DNA from: Theristus sp. LFF4_11 | Taxonomy: Eukaryota > Nematoda > Chromadorea > Monhysterida > Xyalidae | NCBI GenBank assembly: GCA_030248135.1 | Contig: JASANC010001861.1 | Coordinates: 62,001 to 126,000, forward strand | Length of the DNA stretch: 64,000 nucleotides | Reading direction: 5' to 3' | Part shown: piece after piece, positions 24,650-36,683 of the stretch | How positions within the stretch are numbered: the first letter of the stretch is position 1 | How the letters are laid out: each line of letters begins with the position of its first letter | The notes under the pieces: generated by a model | Databases searched by the model: none | Told to the model about the DNA's origin: nothing | The model's input: only the letters and a program-made list of their open reading frames with translations | Position numbers and translations under genes: made by a program

Positions 24650-24720
24650 CCCTCGTCGGGGCTCGATCTCTCGAACGCACAGACAACGAGTCTAACGCGC
24701 TACCACCAAAGCCACGAGGG
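24650..24720 (-). repeat. tRNA-like sequence, probable SINE head or tRNA pseudogene
   Basis: On the minus strand the 71-base stretch has CCCTCGT and ACGAGGG able to form a 7-bp acceptor stem. It also has a box-A-like TGGCTTTGGTGGTAGCGC, a weak anticodon arm whose loop would read CGT, and a box-B-like GTTCGAGAG. The T arm and anticodon stem are imperfect, so this is more likely a tRNA-derived SINE head or pseudogene than a working tRNA. Confidence 0.45.
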
Positions 24721-24933
24721 AAGTTTCCGGCCACGACTTTCGCTTGTGGGTAGGGTCTGTGGGCCATGGGAGTTTTGAGGGTTGGGTCTACATTGTACCT
24801 CAGAACGGTTTTTGCAAATCGGTCCTGCAAGCTGGGAAAAGCAAAAAAAAAACTGCTCCGTTCAGGCCATGATGACCCACAGGCCCGTGCCGTTTGGCCC
24901 GCAGCATTCCTGTCCAGTACCTTTTTTGGGATA

Positions 24934-25207
24934 CCAGTGGTCAGTGTTGTAAAAGTGAGTAGTGTCTGAAAAGTGAGGCGTTTTACTCCAGGGTGTTCCA
25001 AAACTTTTGACCATTTCTGACAATAAATTTATGGAGGTGAACCGGCTGGATTAGGCAAAATTATCCGACCAGTATGAAGCGTCGGTCAAAAAGGCAGTTG
25101 GGGACCAATTCTTCAACCGGAACTTTCGGAACACCCTGGAGTAAAAACGTCTCTCTTTTTACACACTATACTCACTTTTATAAAAAAACTGACCACTGAT
25201 GTCGTTC
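24934..25207. mobile_element. Inverted-repeat element with CCAGGGTGTTCC core ends
   Basis: Imperfect inverted arms run from about 24934 to 25018 and from about 25118 to 25207. They share GTGGTCAGT, AAAAGTGAGT and then TTTACTCCAGGGTGTTCC. The spacer is about 100 bp. The inner CCAGGGTGTTCC/GGAACACCCTGG pair could be the real transposon terminus, with the outer arms from an older hairpin. Non-coding. Confidence 0.55.
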
Positions 25208-25209
25208 AG

Positions 25210-26479
25210 TGCAATAACTGTAGCCTGTAACGTCACCATTTTCGTAACACCCTGTATCGCCGACATACTGTGCGTGCGTGCGTGCTTTCCTAAAATATTC
25301 AAATGTGTCTGTGTCTCTGTCCGCTGCTTAAAACAAACTTTTTTCAGAGCTACATTATTAGAGTTATTCATATGGATAAGTTTAGCCGAATGAAACTGAT
25401 GACGTTTTGTGGTCGTCTGAGATTTCGTAGCCGGAAATCAATTTCCATGGAAACGTTGTCTGCGGGTTTCACGTGTATACGCGCATCATACGTTGATTGC
25501 ATCAAATCAGAACTTTTTGAATGATGAGAAATGCACTGTACATTTAATGTACCATGTACCAGGTATTCAATTTTTTGAACATGCCAACATAGTTTTTGCC
25601 AAATTGTTCACTGTTTCTTATTTGTGAACGATGCGTTGCACGTCAAGATTGGCTTATTTATAAAAAGATGCACTGGTCGGTAAAAAAAGTTTTTTTACAA
25701 ACACACAGGCACGCGTGTCACACCAGCATGTGTCAGCACAGATGTGTGTGTGCCAGTGCGTTTGTTTGTCACCGTGCTGTAAAGCATTATTATTACGACC
25801 ATTTCAGTTGACTTTCTGTTTTTCGGCCAGCTAGAATTTTGTTCCAGACCTTGTGAATTTTTCATTGAAGAAAAAACACGCGCGTTCACCAGTTACTTTC
25901 ATTCTTTGATCCATCGTATTGCGAGCATTGCATCTTGAACTGCTTGCGGGCACATATGATCGCATATATCTGTCCGCACGCACGTGTATTGGCGCTTTCA
26001 GTGAAAACTGAGATGGTGAGTTCTGAAAAAAACCGCAGAAAGAAGAAAACTACGAGCCTCCGCACAGCCACACAGTTGCAAAAGACACGACGCAGTCTAT
26101 ATCGCGAGAAAAGGCATGTAAAAACGAAGTGTAGTGCAATAAGGAAAAAACCATGATTTCTGTCATACATGCTACAAATGACATGTGCACCATTGAGCGC
26201 GCGGGTGCGAATGTTCGTAAAAACGGAGCAGTTAAAGCCAGCCACAAGCCGTATATGTGTTGCCGCAGCTTTCATGTGCGTTGAACAGTGTGGTGGATTT
26301 TTTATGACCGCCTCGCCTCCGTATTACACATGTTCTTGTCCACAGCAAGGCGCGCGTTTTTGCGGTTTTGACGCTGCGCGACACGAGCACCAGAAGGTTT
26401 TAGGCTCTGCGGTCGAAGACACCGCACCGTCGGTGTGAAAAGCGTTTCTTTTGGCGCATGCACATACGCATACAGTCGC
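25210..26479. other. Intergenic, no gene recognised
   Basis: Only short unmatched frames. A run of alternating purine-pyrimidine sequence occurs near 25740-25770. Nothing else was recognised. Confidence 0.4.
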
Positions 26480-26634
26480 CCTGGATAATTTTGAGTATTA
26501 GCTGATTGGCTGTTGATTTGCCCGATGAGCAGGTTGAAAAATTGTCTTTTTGTTGTTTAATAAAATTTATATCTTTTGAGCCTGATCTCAGGCAAACCAA
26601 CAACCACTCAGCTAATACTAAAAATTATTCAGGG
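26480..26634. mobile_element. 155-bp hairpin MITE
   Basis: The left arm CCTGGATAATTTTGAGTATT, followed by AGCTGATTGGCTGTTGATTTGCC, pairs with the inverse right arm ending ACTAAAAATTATTCAGGGG. The arms are about 45 bp and the loop about 65 bp. The AGCTGATTGG core resembles family H, but the termini differ. Confidence 0.6.
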
Positions 26635-26639
26635 GATTA

Positions 26640-28000
26640 TATGTGCACTCCACTCCAATCGGCTGTTACTGAGACTGTGGGCGTGCGTGCTTTCAACACC
26701 ACGACCAACGCCAAAATCGTGGCATCCGGAAGCTCCAGCTAAATGTAAACCGTAGCGATGAGGCTGATTTTTTATCAAACCTGCTAACAACTGATGAAGC
26801 GCTGAAAACGTCCTCTTGTTCGTGGTTCCTTCCTGTTTCTTTGTCTTCACTTGTGTCGTTTTTTAGTTTGAATCCCACACCACCAACAACTGAAAAACGA
26901 TTTAAGAATACCGTTTAAAAATAAGATCCATGCCAAAATTCAACCATATAAACAAGAAAGCAATTGCCGACAACACAAAGACATCGCAGTGCCAGTGTTT
27001 GTATCGTCACTGTGCAACGTCATAAAAACGTTTGAGTTAAAAAACGCCTTCGGACCAGGACTTTCAGTTGTGTGGTGGGTTTTTTGAAAATTGCCACCGA
27101 ATACGATATTGCTTTCCGCCGTATCTGCCACGTTTAATATATTTTCATGTTCACTCTCAATCACTCTCTCGCTGCCTGCGGTTAATACATTATCAATAGT
27201 TCAACTGACGCTTACTTCTCTAAATTCGCCGTTTTTTTTGTTCGTTCGCGGCGAAATTTCCGTGCACAATGGCGATATTTTCTCGGACTTATATCTTGCG
27301 CCTTCTAAGACTTACCGTATGTATTATTTTTTTTGTTGGCACAGTGTCTTCGTTACCGTATTTACCGTGGTGACTCTTGACACGATTATTATGCAAAATT
27401 AGATATTTTTATGTGAACATGGCGTTCATAGAGCATGGATAATCAGACGAAGCAATTTCGAAATTTTGTTTTTCTTTAAAACTTGCCCCCATACCCACGG
27501 TTGATTTTTATGTAAATTGTTGACCAAGCAAGTTGCTCTGCTCATATACTGTGTACTTTTTTGGAGTTTGACTTTTTTATCTCAAGTTTCAGCACAGCCT
27601 CATAGAGTTGAAGTTGCTAGGCAAGTTATACATGCGGTTGGACGGAAAGATCATGTTTATAAGTGAGTTTCAAAGGTGTAATTTTTTATTCTAAAAATGT
27701 GCACAGGAGAAAGTTAGATTTCGAGCAGCCTTTTTTCTTCTGCAGTCAATAAGTTTTGACAGAATGCAGGATTTTGGTTGAGCGAAGTAAAATGTCAATG
27801 CAGATATTTCAATTTAAAGCATGACAGCTGGATTTGAAGGCAGATAATGTGATAAAAATGTGCATTACGTACATGCATACATACCCCCATTATATTTTTT
27901 TCAAGTTTTCCAGCTAAAGTTATTTTAAAGAGTTATCTAGTTTCTGTGGAAGAGATTCAAGAGAATAACTTGTGAAAAAATTTTCTCAATGAAGTCTTTG
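26640..28000. other. Intergenic, nothing recognised
   Basis: No conserved frame, RNA gene or transposon ends could be supported here. Confidence 0.4.
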
Positions 28001-28004
28001 AATC

Positions 28005-28297
28005 AATGTATTATCAATTTTTTTAGTTCTGCGGCTCTGCAGACGTCGAAAGGAAACTGGTTTCAAGCTTTATATGTGGCAATTCAAAAGAACCTATGTG
28101 ACCCGGCCATGTTTAGGGGACTCGGATCACTTTACCAATATTTAATTCCCGCGTCACGCACGAAACTGTTTACCGTCTATGCACGTATTGAGTCACTTAG
28201 GCGATTTTGAATTGCCACATAAGGATTGAAACTAGTTTCCTTTCCATGTCTGCACACGCATTCGCAGTCGCAGAACTTGATAAAATTGATAAAAAAC
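28005..28297. mobile_element. MITE family K, copy 2
   Basis: The long inverted arms, about 95 bp each, start TATCAATTTT and contain GTTCTGCG, GGAAACT, GTTTCAA and TGTGGCAATTCAAAA. The centre reads GGGGACTCGGATCACTTTAC. The same modules occur at 9468-9685. No coding capacity. Confidence 0.7.
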
Positions 28298-28299
28298 GC

Positions 28300-29557
28300 A
28301 CACCTAACTAACGCAATTCATTCAAAACTGGATGATATTGCTAATTTATAATATTTATGAGCAAGCCTTTTTCTTCCTTTGCTGCCCCTTTGAGAACCAT
28401 ACTATCACTGCGGTTCATTCTCGAATCGTCTGCCTCATTCATTGCAAAAAATCTAAAGAATTGTTATTTTTTGTGTTGACGTTTCTGTGCGATATGTACC
28501 ACAGCTTTTCATGTTTTTTGACCTTTTACTTTGACTCGGTTACATGCAGTTCAATTGTGCATTCCTGAAACATAATATTCCAAATTCAATTTTTAGCCGG
28601 CATTTTCTCTCCACTTGCTTTCGCACAAAAACAGCTCGTTCTGATGATGGCAACATCCAGAGCGGATAATCAAGCTTCATGAACATTCTCAATGTGAAAA
28701 AACGAACGGCCAGAAACCGATTTTTTTCTGTATTTCTTGCAAACTTTGGCTGCAGACTCCGTGAATGCAAAAAAATGCCACAGTGTCGTTGTTTGACAGA
28801 TTTTGCTCACAATGATTCCAAGGACCACAACCCAATTGTCAGCCAATAGTGAAGTAAAAAGTTGTAGATGTACCATTTTAACATTGGTTTCACTCTTCAT
28901 TGGTTTTTTTTAAAGTTTCGCTTGTTATGTTCACACGTTCTTTAATGAGGTGCTAGTCACGTAATAGCGCGTGAGCTTTCACTTTTCAGCCGATCTTTTA
29001 AAAAGATTCTTTCTTGCTCACGCATAATTTTCATAAGCACGCATGTTTCACGGCATTTGGGCTTGAGAAACGTGGTCAGTGCCGTGCGTGTAAATGTACG
29101 TTTTTTAGTCTTTCACTTCTTTCTTCGTAACAAACTCCCGAAACGTTTAAAAGTTTTGGGAGTGCCATGTTTTCCGTTCAAAAACAACTACTGATTCAGA
29201 AAAAAATCATTTTCAGCTCTTTTCAGCAAACAAAATCTTCAATGTGCCGGTTATGCATGCACGAGACAGCAGCTGTGACAACAACAAAAAAACGAACGAC
29301 AACGAACATAACAACAATATGGCATTTCATTTCAACATGTCTCCAGAATGCTAATCGATAAAACACGTTCGTGAATGTTCGAACACTGCTCATGAAAGAT
29401 GAATACGCAGACGTGAGCGAAGCTAAAATAAAATCAATGCGGTGCGCGTAAATTCCAATGTCACTATCGGGATCGACCAATCAGTGCGCCGCAGCCGGAC
29501 ATATGGACGCGAGTCGGCTTACGACAAAAAAATCAAGACAAATAAATAAATAAATAA
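28300..29557. promoter_or_regulatory. Upstream region of the Shaw channel gene
   Basis: No exon was recognised. The bases just before the start are AAATAAATAAATAAATAA, giving an in-frame TAA directly upstream of the ATG at 29558. The 5' untranslated region and promoter should lie in this interval, but no core element can be named with confidence. Confidence 0.3.
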
Positions 29558-32500
29558 ATGGACAGCGAAAATCGCATCATCCTAAATGTAGGCGGGATCC
29601 GCCACGAGACCTATCAGCACGTGCTGAAGAAGATTCCCGCCACCCGGCTGTCGCGTTTAACGCCGAATCTGGCGAACTACGATCGCATTCTCAACGAGTA
29701 TTTCTTCGACCGGCATCCGGGCGTCTTCGCTCAGATTCTCAATTACTACCGTACTGGTAGGACAGTTTTTTGAATGTGTAATTCACGTTTCGGTTGAAAT
29801 TTTTTTAAAGCTCTTTCATCCGTTCTACTTTTTTGTTTTTTAGCTTTCTTGATACATTACCTTGTTCAGACATCAGACCTCGCTCTTTTTGGCACCGGTT
29901 TTTTCTCTCGTTTCAGGCAAACTGCACTATCCGACCAACGTCTGCGGGCCGCTATTCGAAGAGGAATTGGAGTACTGGGGCCTGGACGCGAATCAGGTGG
30001 AACCGTGCTGTTGGATGACGTACACGCAGCACAGGTTGGTGTCAAAGTTTCATGGGGGGGGAGGCGTGGTAAACCATCAAAAGAGGTGCGAGCTCCGGTT
30101 GAAAAATGTACACAACGGGATTTTTATTGACTGATTTTTAATCAGATAAGAGAGCCATGGACAGGGGGCGAGCCAAAAGGCTTTCGACCTATAGGCTAAA
30201 AATCTTAAGCAGGGATCAGAACAACAGTGGCTGGCTGGTTGACTGTTTCCACTCGTCTTTTTTCATCGTGACTCCTGCTAAACAAATTGGTTCTCTTGGA
30301 GCAAAACAAAAAAAGCAAAACAAAACTTCCAGGGACACACAAGAGACGTTAGCCGTGATCGAATCACTGGACATTGACAGCGAACAGCCGACGGAGGAGG
30401 AATTGGCGAAAAAGTTCGGCTGGGAAGACGACTATTATTCCGGCAACCTGAACTGGTGGCAGAGGGCAAAGCCAAAACTCTGGGCACTATTCGATGAACC
30501 GTTCAGCTCAAGCGCTGCCAGAGTGAGTCTGGAAACGACTGCATGGTGAATTGGTCGTCGTGTGCGACCATTTCGTAGCACTGGTTTCATTATTTTTCCC
30601 AGTTCAGTCAACTTTAAAACATATCCAACCAGCTGATTGGTCTGTGCATGAATTGCTGTGGAGATGGAATAGATAAAGTTCGCTGTTTGCGGTTTCGCCA
30701 GGTAGACGCATACCGCGGTGCCCCCTGGCTAGGGTTAGGGGCTTTGAAAAAAAAATTTTTAAATTTTTTTTGTTTTTTTTTTAATTTGGATTTTTTTTAA
30801 ATTAAAAAAAAAATTTTAAATTTTTCTTCTACTTTGCTCTGAAAATTCGATTTATGGCATAATTTTTTTAAAGTTCAAACCAAATTTTCTTCCCAACTTC
30901 TTTGTAAATGTCATTATTTGGTCATTTTGACCGACGTACTCTATGTTTTTCGATTTGGATGACGTATAGAGTCAATTTTTAGCGTTGAAATGACTTAACT
31001 GAATTGAAATATCGTTTCAGAAATCGTTTTCTTGCAACTTAGAGCATGTTTTTCAGTCGGTAGGCCATGAGATGAACATGATATCTTGTTGATTGGCGTA
31101 TGTTATAGGTCTACAATGGAGTTGTGCGATATATTGTTAAACAATTGGAGCGGAGATGTTGGTTAATACCACATCACACGACCGTTTTTCAGATACCCGA
31201 TAACATGGCCACATGTTAAAACTTGCGTGCTGAGCTAAACTAACGTGTTAAACTTGCGTCTGTCAGTTGCCCGCAACGTGATCGCGAAATCATGGTACGT
31301 GTTTTCGATACGATGATTTGAAGAGTGGGCTCTCGCCATGTGGCAGATAGCATAGCTGGTTGAACCTGAAAGTAAGTGTCTTGGGGGGGGGCGACCGGGT
31401 CGACAGGGGTTGCCGACTTAGCTACAGCAAACAGGAATTTTTGAACACAGTCAAATTTTGGTAATTTTCTAAAGAGGAACAACTAAGAACGGTTCAATAT
31501 TCAAGTACACGTCGAAAATTGTCCTGTTTTACTGTTGAAAATGCAACTTTCCCTCTACTGTATGAAATGGACATAATTTCAATAAAACACGATTTTCGCT
31601 CTTATAGTTTTCCGGATTGTTCTGAAAATAGTCTAGAGAACTCAGCTCGACGAGACGCTTCGAACGAACCTAACTTGTAAATAAATTAAAAAAATTTTTT
31701 TATTAAAAAAAAAAATCCGGATTTTTTCCCCTAACCCTACCCCTGGCTCGTCAGTGCGACGGACACCAGGCAGAACTGCAGAAAGTGTTTTACCACAGAC
31801 AGATCTTATAGTCTGGGTAAAACATCAGCGAACCATGAAAGCATGAGTTTGGTTTGCATCGAATGCATGCATCACGTGACCACCAACCAATCAGCTAATT
31901 GGATATGATATAGAGTTAGACTGTAGAATGGAGGTACTTTTTTGTGACAAACCAGACAATTCAAATGCTTAATCGTATTTTCGTTAATTTTTTTTTACTC
32001 AACTGAAGTTTGAACGCGTGTGTGTGTCCAATCAGCACGGTGTTTCATTCAACCACCAGGGCGTCGCAACCGTCTCCGTCACGTTCGTGGTCGTCTCCAT
32101 TCTGTCGTTCTGCCTCAAAACGCATCCGCCGTTCCGAGTGCCGGTGTTGACGTTGGCCGACGGCTTCAACATATCCACGGTTGCATCGACCAACGACTCA
32201 ACAACGACCAATCGAACGTTCATGACGTTGTTCGAGTCGATTCAGTCTTCAAAAACGACGATGACGTCCGATGCGGAGCATTATTATTATCAACATCAGC
32301 AGCGACGCGCAGCCGGCGGCGGCGCCGTCTCCATCCCGATCTACAAAGTTCGCACGAAGGCGCACGAGGCGTTCTTCTACATCGAGCTCGTCTGCAACAT
32401 TTGGTTCGCGTTCGAGCTGATCACGCGTTTCCTGCTGTGTCCGAACAAGACGCTGTTCGTCAAGGGTCCGATCAACATCATCGACTTCGTCGCCACACTG

Positions 32501-33328
32501 TCGTTCTACGTCGACTGGCTGCTCGAGCTGTTCATCGACGTCAACTCGCAGCAGAACAACCGCGACTCGATCGAGTTCTTCTCGATCATTCGCATCATGC
32601 GCCTGCTGAAGCTGACGCATCACTCGTCCGGCCTGAAGATCCTGATACAGACGTTCAAGGCGTCGGCGCAGGAGCTGCTGTTGCTCGTGTTCTTCGTCGT
32701 GCTCGGTATCGTGATCTTCGCGGCACTGGTCTATTACGCCGAACGCGTGCAGGACAATCCGGACAACGACTTCGAGTCGATACCGGTCGGATTGTGGTGG
32801 GCGATCATCACGATGTGCACGATCGGCTTCGGCGACATGGTGCCGAAAACCTATCTCGGCATGGTCGTCGGCTCCATGTGCGCACTGATGGGCGTGCTGA
32901 CAATCGCGCTACCCGTGCCGGTGATCGTCAGCAACTTCACCATGTTCTATTCGCATTCGCAGGCGCGCGCCAAACTGCCGAAGCGCAAACGCCGCGTATT
33001 GCAGCCGCACGAGATCAGGCCGATGGTTGCTGGTGGTGGCAGTGTCATGGCGAACGCGCACCACCACCAGGCTGCCGGCAACTCGACGGCCGCTTCGACC
33101 AAACCACCGCCGCTGCGACGTCCGTCCATCATGAACCTGCAGACGACGACGACGACGGCTGGCGATAAGACGCAGAGAGCGGCAGACAGGCGCGCGCTGA
33201 TTGGCGATGGGGCGGCTGCTGGTGGCCGGGCGCACAACCACAACGACGCTCATCAGGCGAATGCGACGGCGGCGGCTGCTCTGAATCGCTCGTGCGATGT
33301 GCAGACGCGCATGCCGAAACGACTTTGA
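29558..33328 (+). CDS. Shaw-type (Kv3) voltage-gated potassium channel alpha subunit
   Basis: Four exons, 29558-29756, 29917-30034, 30333-30522 and 32060-33328, join in phase to give 591 aa. Residues 1 to about 115 form the T1 tetramerisation domain ([10 protein letters not shown]) with the zinc-site pattern H..C..CC seen in Shab/Shaw/Shal channels. S1 spans the last splice ([20 protein letters not shown]). The S1-S2 linker is long, with NIS, NDS and NRT glycosylation sites. S4 is [15 protein letters not shown]5 follows, and S6 has the gating PVP ([11 protein letters not shown]). The post-S6 segment [15 protein letters not shown] is typical of Shaw; the tail is low-complexity. The pore reads [12 protein letters not shown] where the family has TMTTVGYGD, and S4 has His where Shaw has a final Arg. 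It should act in the plasma membrane of excitable cells as a tetramer. The start is fixed by the TAA directly upstream. Confidence 0.93.
30605..31923. mobile_element. Family H MITE in Shaw intron 3, split by a family C insertion
   Basis: Left end: CAGTCAACTTTAAAACATATCC, then AACCAGCTGATTGG. Right end: CCAACCAATCAGCTAATTGG, then ATATCATATAGAGTTAGACTG-like sequence ending just before TA at 31924. The middle is interrupted by the family C element 30730-31739. It lies wholly inside the intron, so it should be spliced out. Confidence 0.6.
30730..31739. mobile_element. TAGGGTTAGGGG-ended MITE (family C), copy 2
   Basis: TIRs are TAGGGTTAGGGG and its inverse. The exact 8-bp duplication CCCCTGGC is at 30722-30729 and 31740-31747. 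The body is uninterrupted and collinear with copies 1 and 3, so it serves as the empty-site reference for the insertions at 3867 and 4857. Non-coding; located in Shaw intron 3. Confidence 0.9.
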
Positions 33329-35150
33329 CACACGCCGTGTGACGCTTTGTTGGGATTGTTTCGGTGAAACCAGTGGTGGAAACAACACACCATGTTGGAA
33401 CGGCAAAATTTGCTGATATTACCAACCACACACGCTGGGAGAATCATTTCGCATTTACAATGTGTGGCGTGCTTTTGTTCGTGCAATGTTTTTTGTTTGC
33501 GTCAAACTGTGAACGTTGATTCGTTCGGCGCAACCCAGTACTGAAGTAATTCGTGTTTTGTTATTTGTTGTTTTCGGTTTTTTGAGATTCTATTCAGATT
33601 GTTTTTTTTTGTTGTGAGCTTATTTTTGGCGCAAAAATATTTGAGATAAAAGTATCAGCAGCGGTGGTTGCAGTTGTGTGGTTTTGTTGTACCAGTTTGC
33701 GGTAGTTCCAACAAAAGCTAAAAACCATTCGTTTTATAACTTCACTCTTTCAATTGTGTACATGCAACAAAAAAGCAAAGGAAATACAAAAGTATTCTAC
33801 AAATTACTAGAAAACAGTCCCAAGACTGCAAAAAAGTTGTGTGACGTGAACAAATTTTCAGATTGATTAGCAATCAAACAGCTAGTGGAAAGAAAAATGC
33901 AAAAATGGCGCGTTTTGGGACAAACAAATTGCACTGTATGGCAGAAATGTTGCACAAGGTTCGTTTGAACATTTTACAAATTTGAGACAAAACCACGCTT
34001 TGAATTTAAGAAAAACGTTGCCAAACAAGGCCACAACAACAGTTACAAAACCACAATTTAAAAAGTCCACCTAAAGAAGCGAAGACCACAAAGACTACAT
34101 GCGCTACAAAAGCACACAAAAGGTACAATTACCACCACAGAAAACCACAGGAAATGAATAAGATACAAGTAGAAACAAAGCATTCTGGATAGTTGTTTCA
34201 GCAACGCAATGATAAGTACAACAACAAGTAAGTTCGCTAGCGGTGTTTAAGACTAATCCGAAAATGAAAGAACCCAATAATTCTCAAAAGTATTCAGTAT
34301 ATTTTCAGTTTTTGAGCAACAATATTACGATGTTGTGGTGTTTTGAAGAAGATTGTGGTATTTTTTGACTGACATGAAAATCTAGAGAGTGGAATTGTTT
34401 GAGTGAATGAAAATGTGTACAACAAAACCAGATCAGCCGACCAGAACAGAGAAACAGAAAGGAAGAGTGAAAACCGAGACAAAAAACGACACGTTTCAAA
34501 GAAAAAAAACCGGGGTTAATTAAACCGTTCTCACGATTAAATAAAAATAGTTCGCCACGGTCGCTTGAGGAAAACACTAAAAAACCGGACCGAGAAAAAA
34601 CGGACAAAATCACAGCACATCAAAAAACACGTCTAAACAATTTAATAGAAATCTACATAAATCCAGAACACAAAAAGAAACATGTGCAACGAATTGCATA
34701 AAAACGTAATTTGAAACACAAAGCTATCAAGGTTGGGTGGAGGAAAAAACCGAATGAACAAAAATGCAATATTCCGTGAAAACGGTCAACGAAATTTCGC
34801 AAAAAACTCATGGCAGCATAAGAAATGAATGAGAATTGAAATTTCTCAAACGACAAAAAGCCAAGTGCGGATTCGCACTGGAAATCCCATTTTACAAATT
34901 TAGCAAAAATGACTTTCATGTCTGTAATTCAGACAACTGGAAAGATTAGCTAGACGGTCTAAGCAACAATAACAACAATCTTGCAGCTAGCAAAGCAAAC
35001 CAGAAACAAACAACATCAACAACACGAACAAACACAAAAACAAAATTAATCAAACTGTTCTGAAGCTGTGCTAGCAGGAAATTTCAAGAGAAGGAGCACA
35101 CACAAGCAATGCAATTTGTCTTGAAAGAATAATACATTCTTAGAAGTAAA
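33329..35150. other. 3' flank of the Shaw gene
   Basis: AT-rich sequence following the Shaw stop; it probably includes the 3' untranslated region. The first good AATAAA-like signal noticed is about 34540, far downstream, so the true poly(A) site is uncertain. No other gene was recognised. Confidence 0.4.
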
Positions 35151-35514
35151 CTAGCAGTTGACCCGTGCCTACGGCCCGAATAAGAAATGTTTGCGATTTT
35201 GTTAACAGCAAGGAGCACCCGCGGATTTATCGACATTTATTTGCTTCTGTTTTCCTGAAACGGTAAACGTGTTGATTTTTTAAACCAAGGCTTTCATGCG
35301 TTTAAATTCGTTGATACCGTTTGTTGTTTGGGGCAAGCGTTCTTCTTTTACTTTTATTTTGAGAACCCGCTCGTTTTTTAAAAGTGCTTTTAAAATTTTT
35401 TTCTGAACTAATTGAATTTGCTGCTTCCGTTTGTTCTCGGTTAGTAAAGTTGAACTCGGTTAAAGGCAAGTCGTTCCCGTTAGATTTTTTCTGGTTGACT
35501 GAAATTGTTCAAAC

Positions 35515-36160
35515 GTGACTTGATTGTTTGACAATTTCATTTTTCAAAGTCGCTAAGTTTCACCCAAAGAGGCCCGTTTGTTTTTTATTTTACAGAACTG
35601 GCCGGAATCAATACCCGTTTATTTGCACAATCCCATTTGTGTTTTTTATAGTAAGCCCGCTTTTGCACAAAATGTTTTTTTAAACAATATGATTTCAGTT
35701 TCTGTTGCTATTTTAAAGTTGCAAATTTGTTCACCACCATTTTGCTTTTTGAAAGTCACAGAATTTTAGTTAAAATCTTGTAAAAACTGCTGTTTGTTTG
35801 GTGCTCTCACAATCGATCTTTATGACCTGTTTCATTTTGTGACTTGATTGTTTAAAATTTTCAGTTATCAAAGTCGCTAAGTTTGACCCAAAGAGGCCCG
35901 TTTATTTTTTATTTTACTGAACTGGCCGGAATCGATACCCGTTTGATTGCACAACCCCATTTGTTTTTTATAGTGAACCCGCTTTTTGCACAAAAATGTT
36001 TAAAAAAATGATTCCAGTTTCTGCGGTTTCAAAATTGCAAATTTGTGTTCACAAATTTGCTTTTTGAAAGTCACAGAATTTTAGTTAAAATTTTGTAAAA
36101 ACTGCTGCTTGTTTAGTGCTCTCACAATCGATCTTAATGACCTGTTTCATTTTGCTTTGA
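35515..36160. repeat. Two-unit direct repeat of about 324 bp inside Helitron 2
   Basis: The block starting GTGACTTGATTGTTT (35515) and running through CAAAGTCGCTAAGTTT and AGAGGCCCGTTT is repeated from about 35839 with moderate divergence. A third partial unit appears to follow up to about 36340. Non-coding. Confidence 0.75.
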
Positions 36161-36491
36161 TTGAATGTTCCGCATCAATGTTACCCGTGTATTTGGTTCA
36201 GAAAATATGGGATTCGATTATTATTCACAGGAAAACCACTTTTGTGTGAAAAAAATTCAAAAGCCGATTTCGTTTCTGTTGGGTTGTCAAAGTCGCAAAT
36301 TCGTTTTATTGGGAGACCCGTTTTTCCAATTCTTGCTGTCGATCATAATCGGATGTGCCGTCCATTCTGTGAGATGATGGCTACTTTGGAGCAATTCGTT
36401 CCCGCATATTATAATCTCATCTTTTTACATCACCACCAACCAACCTGACCATTGCGACGTGACGTTGAGGACATGACGTTGACGTGACATT

Positions 36492-36633
36492 GCGTCGCCT
36501 CCGTGGCTCGGTGGTTAGCACGTTCGCCTTCAACTCAGAAGGGGGGGGGGCGCCCCAGGAGGAGACAACCGCCCCGGGGCCCCCCTCCAAAACCCGGAAC
36601 AAAGGGGGCGCGGGGGGGGGGGGGGGGGGGGGG

Positions 36634-36683
<50 letters not shown>

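Noticed and set aside
24650..24720. Functional tRNA-Thr gene
   Set aside because: The anticodon stem and T arm have mismatches and the T loop is irregular; a SINE head or pseudogene is more likely.
32020..33168. 382-codon Arg-rich open frame overlapping the Shaw exon
   Set aside because: It is the +1 shadow of exon 4, produced by GC-rich codons; the channel frame has the real domains.
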